DNA from: a bacterium
Lineage (GTDB): Bacteria > UBP14 > UBA6098
Reading direction: 5' to 3'
Length of the DNA: 42,322 nt
Assembly: GCA_023145965.1 (NCBI GenBank)
Contig: JAGLDC010000078.1
Coordinates: 1-42,322, forward strand
Shown piece after piece: positions 24,761-32,162 of this stretch. The position numbers and the translations under genes were made by a program. The notes under the pieces were generated by a model. It was not told the DNA's origin. It worked only from the letters and a program-made list of their open reading frames with translations, and ran no database searches. Position 1 is the stretch's first letter, and each line of letters opens with the position of its first letter.

Positions 24761-25535
24761 CATGCTTCATCTCTCGACATACTCGCTAATTGCTGCTGCT
24801 GCCATGGTATCTATCGCTGCAGTTGTTAGTATTATTCTCAAACTGAAGCTCGAAAAGGATCTTTTTGTAGGCGTTTTACGCTCTTTTCTTCAATTGATGG
24901 TTGTCGGTTACATTTTGGATTGGGTGTTTGTCCTCAACCGTTGGTATCTTGTTACATCATGGCTTCTATTAATGGTGGGTATTGCGGCATATAACGCTAT
25001 GCGCAGACAGGGCAAAGGCTTATCCGGTCTCACCGGTAGGTTTTTCGTATCTATTTTTGCTTCAAGTGCGATATCTATAGTTCTTGGAGTATGCTTTATT
25101 ATCAAACCAACGCCTTTTTGGGGGCCTCAATATTTAATTCCTATAGGTGGTATGATTATTGGCAACGCTATGTCTTCGGCGGCGCTTTCTGTTAATCGTT
25201 TATTCTCTGAGATGAAAAATCGTTCTGGTGAGATAGAGGCGGCACTTTCACTCGGCTCTGATGTCCACAATGCTTGTCTTCCGGCGGTGCGTGCCTCGGT
25301 GAAGACCGGCATGATGCATATTATTAGCACCACTATGGTGGTTGGGTTAGTTCATATTCCTGGGATGATGACAGGCCAGATAGTTAGTGGAGTTGAACCG
25401 AGTGAAGCTGTTCATTATCAGCTTGTGATTATGTATATTCTTCTGACCACCACCGCCTTATCCTCACTCATGTCAGTTTTGTTTGTCCGTCGCCTTTATT
25501 TTGATAAGAGGCATCACTTGCTCTTGCCGGAATAG
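24744..25535 (+). CDS. fetB: FetB-type ABC transporter permease (UPF0014)
   Basis: Inner-membrane permease of the FetAB exporter. The 263 residues carry seven hydrophobic segments from about 10 to 250. Family motifs seen: RSFLQLMVVGYIL near 48-60, MVGIAAYNAMRRQGKG near 77-92, IGGMIIGNAMSSAALSVNR near 134-152, EAALSLGSDVHNA and the conserved end PGMMTGQIVSGVEPSEAVHYQLVIMYI, typical of YbbM. The start is ATG 24744 or the fourth codon ATG 24753; no Shine-Dalgarno decides. Overlap with fetA supports a working pair. No further gene follows in the operon, and I see no clear terminator before the repeats. Confidence 0.9.
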   Translation: MIAMNDMLHLSTYSLIAAAAMVSIAAVVSIILKLKLEKDLFVGVLRSFLQLMVVGYILDWVFVLNRWYLVTSWLLLMVGIAAYNAMRRQGKGLSGLTGRFFVSIFASSAISIVLGVCFIIKPTPFWGPQYLIPIGGMIIGNAMSSAALSVNRLFSEMKNRSGEIEAALSLGSDVHNACLPAVRASVKTGMMHIISTTMVVGLVHIPGMMTGQIVSGVEPSEAVHYQLVIMYILLTTTALSSLMSVLFVRRLYFDKRHHLLLPE

Positions 25536-25617
25536 AGGATTATTTTTTTGGTATTTCACTGTGATTTAGGGTAGATGCCAATCGCCATTAAATATTTCGA
25601 TTTATTGATCTTCTTAC

Positions 25618-25787
25618 CCTCCTCGGTCGCTGTCACGATTTTTGCTACGGTCGATAAGGAATAATTTTACATGATTTTCGACCGCAAAAATCCTCCCCCT
25701 TCCACCACTCTGTCACGGAATTTGCAGAGGGGCAAATTCTGCGCCATCGTCCCTGCCCGCGCCAGCGACCGGTCAATTATTTTTTCG
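25618..25787 (-). repeat. Dispersed intergenic repeat, copy 2 (inverted)
   Basis: Reverse complement of copy 1: 25626-25692 matches 167-233 at all 67 positions, with flanking similarity further out to about 25787. It keeps the hairpin arms GATTTTTGC (25637-25645) and GCAAAAATC (25684-25692). Inverted with respect to copy 1 and 25 kb away. Confidence 0.88.
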
Positions 25788-25816
25788 AAGGCTTTAATGC
25801 GCGCCATCCTTCATTC

Positions 25817-25836
25817 CCGTCGGTTGAAACCGACGG
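25817..25836. repeat. Short perfect hairpin
   Basis: CCGTCGGT and ACCGACGG pair perfectly around a TGAA loop. No U-run follows, so a terminator role is unlikely; it looks like a palindromic intergenic element. Confidence 0.7.
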
Positions 25837-25858
25837 CGAAGAGGGTTTTTACGAATCT

Positions 25859-25931
25859 CTGTCATTTTGAGTACAGCGAGGAATCTCGTCCGATACGAAG
25901 GAGATTTATTCTCTTTGGGTCGCAATGACAG
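25859..25931. repeat. 73-base imperfect palindrome
   Basis: CTGTCATT (25859-25866) and AATGACAG (25924-25931) form the ends; GAATCTC and GAGATT lie inside as a second paired block. The TGTCATTxTGAxTxxxGxGAxGAATCTC pattern resembles a short palindromic repeat often seen between genes of environmental bacteria. No ORF is inside. Confidence 0.75.
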
Positions 25932-25980
25932 GGTAATTTTGGAGATTTTTCGTCGATTTGCGCGCTCATGATCGCTTGAT

Positions 25981-27333
25981 TTAAACCTCGCCGTATTCCT
26001 CGAGTTTACGGTAAAGGGTTCTTAGGCCTATGCCTAGTATCTCGGCAGCGTGTTTTTTGTCTCCGTCACATTCTTTGAGGGTTTCCAGAATGGCTTGTTT
26101 TTCTAGATCGCGGATTGGGATGCCGCCCAGGTTGTTATTAGCGAATGATTTTTTGACATGTATGGTCTCTGGAACATTTGAAAGCATTGGTTCTGGACTG
26201 AAGATAGCCATCTGTTCGAGCGCATGTTTAAGCTCGCGGATATTACCCGGCCAATCGTATTCCATGAATATATCCATTGCTTCTTCGGATAATCCGGTAA
26301 GCTCGCGTTCCAGTTGAATTGAGAGCTTATTAAGGAAATAGTCTATAAGGCGTGGAATATCCTCTTTCCTTTTGCGAAGAGGTGGTAGGTCGATAGTCAC
26401 GACGCGAAGGCGATAAAGCAAGTCTTGACGGAATTGGCCCTGCCGAACTACCTCATCTAAATCGCGATTTGTAGAGGAGATTACTCGAAGATTGAGTTGT
26501 TTTGTTCCTCTTCCCCCGAGCCTCTCGACTGTCGAGTTTTCGAGAACGCGAAGCAGCTTTGGTTGGAGTTTGAGGGGAACGTCTCCTATTTCGTCGAGCA
26601 CGATAGTACCACCGGAGGATTGTTCGAATTTACCGGCTCTACTGTCGATTGCTCCGGTAAATGCGCCCTTTTCGTGGCCAAAAAGTTCGCTTTCCATAAG
26701 CGATTCCGGTATAGCGGAGCAATTAACCTTTACCAGCGGTCCCTCGGCGCGTTTAGAGACTCTATGTATTGCGTCTGCCACGAGCTCCTTCCCAGTGCCG
26801 CTTTCGCCAGTGATTAGGACAGTCGAGTTTATCGGCGCAGCGGCCTTTATCCGCTCGAAGACCTTAGTTATTGCGGGAGATTCCCCGATTATTCCCATAA
26901 AACCAACCTCACCTAGAAGCGCACTTTCAAGCTCTTTTTGGCGGCTTAACATGTGCGAAACCTCCAACGCCTTATTGGTAACCGCTTTAAGACGCTTTAT
27001 ATCTACCGGTTTCGTGAGATAATCGTAGGCGCCCTTTTTCATGGCCTCGATAGCCGTATCGACAGTGCCGTGGCCGGTTACAAGTATCACTTCAGCGGAG
27101 GAATCCTCACTCCGAGCTATTTCCAAAAGCTCGATTCCGCCGATCTCTCCCGGAAGCATTAAATCTGCAATAAGAAGATCAATATTAAGCTTCTCGAAAA
27201 GCTTCTTGGCTTGTTCGCCGGTTTGAGCGGTGTGTATTATTCTATTGTCGGCTTCGAGGACCTCTTTCAATGCTTCAAGTTGTCCAATTTCGTCATCGAC
27301 TAAAAGAAGGTGATCTTTTTTATTTTTCATCAT
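25981..27333 (-). CDS. NtrC-family sigma-54-dependent response regulator
   Basis: Transcription activator for sigma-54 RNA polymerase. Seen: receiver domain 1-120 with acidic pocket DDE (13-15), phospho-acceptor Asp57 and conserved Lys108; AAA+ domain with Walker A GESGTGKE (176-183), GAFTGA loop (223-228, the sigma-54 contact) and Walker B IVLDEIGD; R-finger region and a C-terminal Fis-type helix-turn-helix near 425-448 (KHAAEILGIGLRTLYRKL). All key residues are intact, so it should need sigma-54 (rpoN), which is not in this window. It follows the histidine kinase gene by 17 bases and is its likely partner; the operon begins with a phosphate transporter gene. Confidence 0.95.
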   Translation of the reverse strand: MMKNKKDHLLLVDDEIGQLEALKEVLEADNRIIHTAQTGEQAKKLFEKLNIDLLIADLMLPGEIGGIELLEIARSEDSSAEVILVTGHGTVDTAIEAMKKGAYDYLTKPVDIKRLKAVTNKALEVSHMLSRQKELESALLGEVGFMGIIGESPAITKVFERIKAAAPINSTVLITGESGTGKELVADAIHRVSKRAEGPLVKVNCSAIPESLMESELFGHEKGAFTGAIDSRAGKFEQSSGGTIVLDEIGDVPLKLQPKLLRVLENSTVERLGGRGTKQLNLRVISSTNRDLDEVVRQGQFRQDLLYRLRVVTIDLPPLRKRKEDIPRLIDYFLNKLSIQLERELTGLSEEAMDIFMEYDWPGNIRELKHALEQMAIFSPEPMLSNVPETIHVKKSFANNNLGGIPIRDLEKQAILETLKECDGDKKHAAEILGIGLRTLYRKLEEYGEV

Positions 27334-27350
27334 TATATATCACTTTTGTA

Positions 27351-28625
27351 TTAGCGTGGGAGCGAAACAGTGAAGCTCGTTCCTTCGCCGGCTTTGCTTT
27401 CAACACGAACGCTTCCGCCATGGTCCATCGCAACCCTTCGCACGATAGCCAGGCCTACGCCTGTGCCGTTTTCCTTTGTGGTTGTATATGGTTTAAAAAT
27501 ACGTTCGATACGGTTTTTCTCTATACCACATCCCTGATCCAATACAGTTATATGAACTCGTCGCGGAGTTTTACTAATAGTGATAGTGATTTCGTCGCCC
27601 TTATCGGAAGCATCACGCGCGTTGAGTATTAGATTCAAGAAAAGTTGGCGTAATTGTTCGGCATCACCACGGATTTCGGGAATTTCCTCTAATAAATCGA
27701 GGCGAAGCCTCAGACCAGAGTTTTCAAGTTCGGGCCCGAAGAACTCGACTAATCTAGTAAGCACCTCGACAATGTTAATCTTCACGAGATTGAGCTTTGG
27801 TGGTCTTGCGAAACGCAGGAAACTCGTAAGAATGCCATCCAAGCGAATAATCTCGGAGCGTATTCGAGTGAGTTTAGTTTTAGTTTTATCATCGCCATTT
27901 GAAAGCTTCTCATCGAGAAGCTGAATATTCATATTAATAGTATTCAAGGGATTACGGATTTCGTGCGCGAGGCTTCCGGCGATCTCCCCCAAATAGGCTA
28001 ATCTGCTTTGTCTTTCTATTTCCTGCCGAAGTCTCTTGACTCTTCTAACCATGAAACCACCGTAGGCAATCGCAGCGGATATTCCTCCAAGCGCAAGAGC
28101 GAAAAGCACTCGAAGTAGATTCCCTGCCATGTCAGTAACCTTGGCAAGCTCAGGAGTGAGGCCCTCTTGGGGTATCCCCGCATGCAACATCCTACTTCCC
28201 GGCATAGTAACGGCTATATCGTAAACTGGTATTCTTACTCCCGGGCCGGTTAAAACGAGTGGCAATATCCCAATATTCTGTTCTTTTCCAAGATTGAGAG
28301 CTTCCGCGATTCCCATATTGAAAACAACTCCTCCATCGGAGTCGGCTGCAACTATATAAACAAAGCCATATTTTTCTTTAATTTCCCTAATTCGAGCTCT
28401 GTCGTTGGGTGAAATAAAACCCTCTTCGAGCCTATCAGATATGAATCCGCTTAACTCTCTGGTGTCGGTGAGAGCGTCTGAAAGTGTTGCTTCCAATAGT
28501 GTCTCAGAGAAATCGGCGAGATAAAACCGGCTAATGGCATAGGCACCTAAGACAACTGCTACGAATACTAGCGCTGCACGCATGGCGATTTTAATAGCCT
28601 TTTTTCTCTCCTCAGTTCTCATCAT
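27351..28625 (-). CDS. Membrane sensor histidine kinase paired with the NtrC-type regulator
   Basis: Two transmembrane segments (about 13-32 and 172-193) bracket a periplasmic domain of about 140 residues. The HisKA box LGEIAGSLAHEIRNPLNTI has phospho-accepting His221; the HATPase domain has NLILNARDAS, DQGCGIE, IFKPYTTTK and GTGVGLAIVRR. It overlaps the upstream transporter gene by four bases (ATGA), and the response regulator follows, so the three are almost surely co-translated. The kinase could sense the transporter directly or a related signal such as phosphate. Start could be the first or second Met. Confidence 0.95.
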   Translation of the reverse strand: MMRTEERKKAIKIAMRAALVFVAVVLGAYAISRFYLADFSETLLEATLSDALTDTRELSGFISDRLEEGFISPNDRARIREIKEKYGFVYIVAADSDGGVVFNMGIAEALNLGKEQNIGILPLVLTGPGVRIPVYDIAVTMPGSRMLHAGIPQEGLTPELAKVTDMAGNLLRVLFALALGGISAAIAYGGFMVRRVKRLRQEIERQSRLAYLGEIAGSLAHEIRNPLNTINMNIQLLDEKLSNGDDKTKTKLTRIRSEIIRLDGILTSFLRFARPPKLNLVKINIVEVLTRLVEFFGPELENSGLRLRLDLLEEIPEIRGDAEQLRQLFLNLILNARDASDKGDEITITISKTPRRVHITVLDQGCGIEKNRIERIFKPYTTTKENGTGVGLAIVRRVAMDHGGSVRVESKAGEGTSFTVSLPR

Positions 28626-30247
28626 ACCTTGCCTAAAATAGCGTAAGCAATATATGAAACATGGATTGCTATTCGGCTTAAGTCGGAGATCAAGTCGAGG
28701 TGGATTGTGCTTGTCTCGGATGAATATTTAACTCCCGCATGAAGTCGTTCGATATGGTTTCTGTTGAGCTGTCTTTGCTTTTTAATTATCTCTTTTGTTT
28801 TTTCGATGATGTCTTTAGCAATTGAAGTGTCCCTTAAGGCAATAAGATCCAGGGATTCTTTCAAAAGCGCCTTAACTTCGTTATGGAATTCTCTGATTTC
28901 AACAAGGCCTTCTTTGGAAAAATAATAACCCATATCCAATCTTTTAACGACATGCTGTGAGAGGTTTTTACTGACAACATCTGCTATATGCTCGAGCTCC
29001 AGCGTGATAGTTAGAAGCTCGAGTTCGGTGCGAGATTCCTTAGCTGAAAGTTCTGATTCGGTTAGCCGTGTGAGGTAATCCGTGATGGCTTCCTGTTCTA
29101 TGTCCACCCGGTCATCGCGTTCGACTATTTCAATTAAAAGCTCGCGGTCATACTCTTCGAGCGCAATCATAATATCCTCGAGCATGGAGAGAACGATATC
29201 CCCTTGTCTTAGTATCTCTCTTGCAGCGCTCCCGAGCGCCAGTGAGGGGTTATTCATGGCATTCGGTTCTAAATAGATGGGTTTAAAACTATCATCATCG
29301 TCAGAAGCCGGCACTATTTTCTCGACAATTTTTGAGAGAGGTTTATTGAATGGCAAGAACACTATTGCGGCGCTGAGGGCAAACATCGTATGAAGATGGG
29401 CGATAGCTCTCGCCGGGTTGTCGCTGAGATAATTAGCAAGTTCGATGTAATATTTCGAAAGCACAAAGACTATAATACCTGCGCATGATCGGATTATCAG
29501 CTCCGTCCATGCGACACGCTTGCCTTTTGAACCGCCGCTTGCTGCACCGATAAATGCGATTCCACAACTTCCGATATTAGCACCTACTATAAATGGCAAG
29601 GCAGTCTCTACATCTATAATTCCACTGAACCCAAGCGTTAGAAGAAGTCCGAGTGTTGCAGCGCTTGATTGAAAAAGAAGTGTTATACCTGCAGCGAGAA
29701 CAGCGGCGAAAAACGGGGTTCGCGAGAAAAAGCCTATGGCTTCGGAGAAAAAGGCCTCTTTAACCAATGGAGTTGTGCCCTCGGTGATGAGGTGCATTCC
29801 TAGGAAGACCAGACCGAAAGAAAATATCGCACCACCTATATCGCGCATCCTATCGGAGCGAGTGATCTTCATTAAAATGAAACCAAAAAGCAGCATGGCC
29901 GGTGCCCATGGATGAATCTTGAAAGCTAGTAGCTGAACAGTGAGTGTCGAGCCGACTCCAGCACCCAGAATTATGCCCACAGCATTCATCAACAACAGAA
30001 GGCCGTTGTTAGACAACGCCACAATCATAAGCATAACAGCAGCTGAGGATTGAAGCGATAGCGCGACCATTAAACCAAGCAAGAATCCGCGTAACCTTCT
30101 ATTAGTCATACGTGTAACAACAAGCTTGAGGCTAGCGCCGGCAAAATCCTCCAGCGATTTAGTCACTTTGCGAATTCCATAGAGGAAAAGGGTGACACCA
30201 CCGAGTATCTGAAATATTAATAGAGTTATGTTATAATCATTTGTCAT
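28622..30247 (-). CDS. Na+/phosphate cotransporter with C-terminal PhoU-like domain
   Basis: NptA/YjbB (SLC34-like) family: sodium-coupled phosphate movement across the inner membrane. Seen: eight to ten hydrophobic segments in residues 1-310 and the two inverted-repeat QSSAA motifs (66-70 and 193-197) that form the substrate site. Residues about 335-541 are helical and acidic, matching a PhoU-like domain that in other bacteria links phosphate transport to signalling. The 541-residue length agrees with the transporter plus PhoU fusion. No Shine-Dalgarno is clear. It is the first gene of an operon with a kinase and an NtrC-type regulator, so phosphate sensing may run through this pair. Confidence 0.92.
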   Translation of the reverse strand: MTNDYNITLLIFQILGGVTLFLYGIRKVTKSLEDFAGASLKLVVTRMTNRRLRGFLLGLMVALSLQSSAAVMLMIVALSNNGLLLLMNAVGIILGAGVGSTLTVQLLAFKIHPWAPAMLLFGFILMKITRSDRMRDIGGAIFSFGLVFLGMHLITEGTTPLVKEAFFSEAIGFFSRTPFFAAVLAAGITLLFQSSAATLGLLLTLGFSGIIDVETALPFIVGANIGSCGIAFIGAASGGSKGKRVAWTELIIRSCAGIIVFVLSKYYIELANYLSDNPARAIAHLHTMFALSAAIVFLPFNKPLSKIVEKIVPASDDDDSFKPIYLEPNAMNNPSLALGSAAREILRQGDIVLSMLEDIMIALEEYDRELLIEIVERDDRVDIEQEAITDYLTRLTESELSAKESRTELELLTITLELEHIADVVSKNLSQHVVKRLDMGYYFSKEGLVEIREFHNEVKALLKESLDLIALRDTSIAKDIIEKTKEIIKKQRQLNRNHIERLHAGVKYSSETSTIHLDLISDLSRIAIHVSYIAYAILGKV

Positions 30248-30563
30248 TTTGACAATAAGATAGAGCTACACCGCCGATAATCAAGTAAAAAGTTATAATG
30301 AATATCCTTATTGGTTTATTCATTTGTATTAAGAAAGCAATTAGAGGCTCGATGGCACTTTTTGGAGGGCGTCGTTCTTCGAGGCTTTATGCCTCGAAGG
30401 CAGGCTGGAAGCTGGCAGAAAACTGAGTTTTATATCTATATTGAATTTCGGCTTCCAGCCGATTTATTTACCGATGGAAAGATTTCTTTCCTTTCGGCAA
30501 ATAAATTCGACGCCCCCCAAAAAAACTTATATTTGAAGTTTGGTGATTTGATCTGCGCTCTGG
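30248..30563. other. Intergenic stretch with a cloverleaf-like element
   Basis: 316 bases between the divergent-facing phosphate transporter start and upp stop. Nearly half is occupied by the inverted-repeat element at 30359-30513; the rest is plain A/T-rich sequence. No gene is supported. Confidence 0.75.
30359..30513. repeat. Cloverleaf-like inverted-repeat element
   Basis: Outer arms: TTTTTGGAGGGCGTCG (30359-30374) pairs with CGACGCCCCCCAAAAA (30498-30513) at 15 of 16 positions. Inside lie three hairpins: TTCGAGGC/GCCTCGAA (30378-30398), GGCTGGAAGC/GCTTCCAGCC (30403-30412 with 30451-30460, itself holding an AAAAC/GTTTT stem) and an A/T-rich arm 30461-30498 ending in GGAAAGA/TCTTTCC. Together they make a four-way-junction shape of 155 bases with no ORF. 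It could be a miniature mobile element or a structured RNA; no target-site duplication is visible. Confidence 0.8.
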
Positions 30564-31193
30564 TTATAGAGTGCCATAATAGCGGTCGCCTGCATCGCCC
30601 AACCCTGGACGAATATACGCATTTTCATCGAGTCGCTTATCGAGTGCGGCAAGATAGATATCAATTTGAGGGAACGTGGTTCTGAGCTTATTCATGCCAT
30701 CGGGTGCACCAATTATACCGCAATAAACGACCTTATTAGGTTTAAGCTCTATAAGCTTTTTGGCAGCGGATACTGCACTTCCGCCGGTCGCAAGCATAGG
30801 ATCGAGCATAAAAACAGTTTTATCAGAAAGGTCCACTGGAAAGGAATCATAATAGTAATGGGGTCTGAAAGTCGTTTCATCTCTGCGCATGCCAATATGA
30901 TATATTGAAGCGCCGGGAAGAAGCCTGAGAAAAGCTCTTTCCATACCGAGACCGGCCCTTAAAATCGGCACGGCTATTACTTCCTTTTCGGAAATGCGAC
31001 GAACTTTAGCTGTTTCGAGGGGGGTCTCTATTTCTATTTCCTTAAATGGTGCGGAGCGTAGCGCGGTGGCTACGACCAAACTCGCCAATGTATCGGTTCG
31101 AGCAACATACTCAGAGGTTGTTGTTGTGCGATCCCGAAGAATGGATAAAAGATGGGCGACTGAGGGTTCGTTTTCAAGAATTACTGGTTCCAT
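30564..31193 (-). CDS. upp: Uracil phosphoribosyltransferase
   Basis: Salvages uracil to UMP using PRPP in the cytosol. Starting at ATG 31193 (209 residues, standard length) with GGAG seven bases upstream. Seen: SLLVVATAL-like region, VPILRAGLGMERAFLRLLP, HIGMRRDE, and the PRPP-binding loop MLDPMLATGGSA. The C-terminus GPGDAGDRYYGT-like (GLGDAGDRYYGTL) is the conserved end. No key residue is missing. The gene is the only one in its unit; a candidate promoter lies at 31222-31250. It has a plausible functional tie with the distant pyrC through UMP pools, not by operon. Confidence 0.96.
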   Translation of the reverse strand: MEPVILENEPSVAHLLSILRDRTTTTSEYVARTDTLASLVVATALRSAPFKEIEIETPLETAKVRRISEKEVIAVPILRAGLGMERAFLRLLPGASIYHIGMRRDETTFRPHYYYDSFPVDLSDKTVFMLDPMLATGGSAVSAAKKLIELKPNKVVYCGIIGAPDGMNKLRTTFPQIDIYLAALDKRLDENAYIRPGLGDAGDRYYGTL

Positions 31194-31221
31194 TTTTTTC
31201 TCCATCGATGATGTTTGAAAC

Positions 31222-31250
31222 AAAATAGTGAGAAATACATGCTTTCGCAA
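31222..31250 (-). promoter_or_regulatory. Candidate promoter for upp
   Basis: Minus strand TTGCGA (31245-31250), 17-base spacer, TATTTT (31222-31227), identical hexamers to the dxr candidate. Confidence 0.45.
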
Positions 31251-31455
31251 GTTCTATAAGTTGAAATGGGAAATTTCTTGAAACATATGATTCAAGTTAA
31301 AATCCCATAAGTAAGTTTTCGAGGAGAACTTTATAATTGAAATATATACTTGCTGTGCAACGAATATTAATCAAGGAACTATACAAAAAATAGGCACCGA
31401 GCATGCCTACCATTTACTTTAACGCAATTAATGGTATTTTTATTTGATAAAGAAC

Positions 31456-31484
31456 TTGCATTTCATTCGCCTCAGGCATAAATT
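31456..31484 (+). promoter_or_regulatory. Candidate promoter for tRNA-Lys
   Basis: TTGCAT (31456-31461), 17-base spacer, TAAATT (31479-31484), about 43 bases before the tRNA. Moderate hexamers only. The rest of the 333-base gap between upp and the tRNA shows nothing. Confidence 0.35.
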
Positions 31485-31526
31485 TACGCATACTCGGTTG
31501 ATTAAGCCGAAGAATTTTATTTAAAT

Positions 31527-31599
31527 GCCCCATTAGCTCAGTTGGCAGAGCAACTGACTCTTAATCAGTGGGTCGGAGGTTCGAATCCTCTATGGGGTA
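31527..31599 (+). tRNA. tRNA-Lys (anticodon CTT)
   Basis: Cloverleaf read by eye: acceptor GCCCCAT with ATGGGGT, D arm GCTC...GAGC with GG in the loop, anticodon stem ACTGA/TCAGT around CTCTTAA (CTT decoded as Lys), and T arm GGAGG-TTCGAAT-CCTCT. The CCA end is not encoded. The first acceptor pair is G1-U72 rather than the usual G-C, followed by A73. It sits 140 bases upstream of the tmRNA. Confidence 0.93.
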
Positions 31600-31739
31600 T
31601 TTTTTATTGATTAACAAACAGAATGTTGATAATATTGTTATGATATGCATAATAATATTAGCCTAAAAATATTTGCTATTTGAAAATTAAACATCGAATA
31701 CTCGATGGACCGACCATATTTTGACACCTCTTTTCAAGA

Positions 31740-32095
<356 letters not shown>

Positions 32096-32102
32096 CGTTG
32101 AC

Positions 32103-32133
32103 AAAAAGGCCGAGCTTTAGCTCGGCCTTTTTT
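32103..32133 (+). terminator. Terminator after tmRNA, shared with the RND operon
   Basis: AAAAGGCCGAGC and GCTCGGCCTTTT pair with a TTTA loop, with T-runs on both sides. It ends tmRNA transcription and, read on the minus strand, the efflux operon that stops 30 bases away. Confidence 0.9.
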
Positions 32134-32162
32134 CGTAAAAAACGTATTACCGTTTATTGCTA

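Larger units (their letters stand above)
25536..25980. other. Intergenic stretch with three repeat elements
   Basis: 445 bases between the convergent fetB and response-regulator genes hold no gene. It contains copy 2 of the dispersed repeat, a perfect 8-base-pair hairpin at 25817-25836 and a 73-base palindromic element at 25859-25931, in that order. The crowding of elements suggests a preferred landing site. Confidence 0.75.

Noticed and set aside
25817-25836. Terminator for fetB
   Set aside because: Perfect hairpin but no U-run, and 280 bases from the gene.
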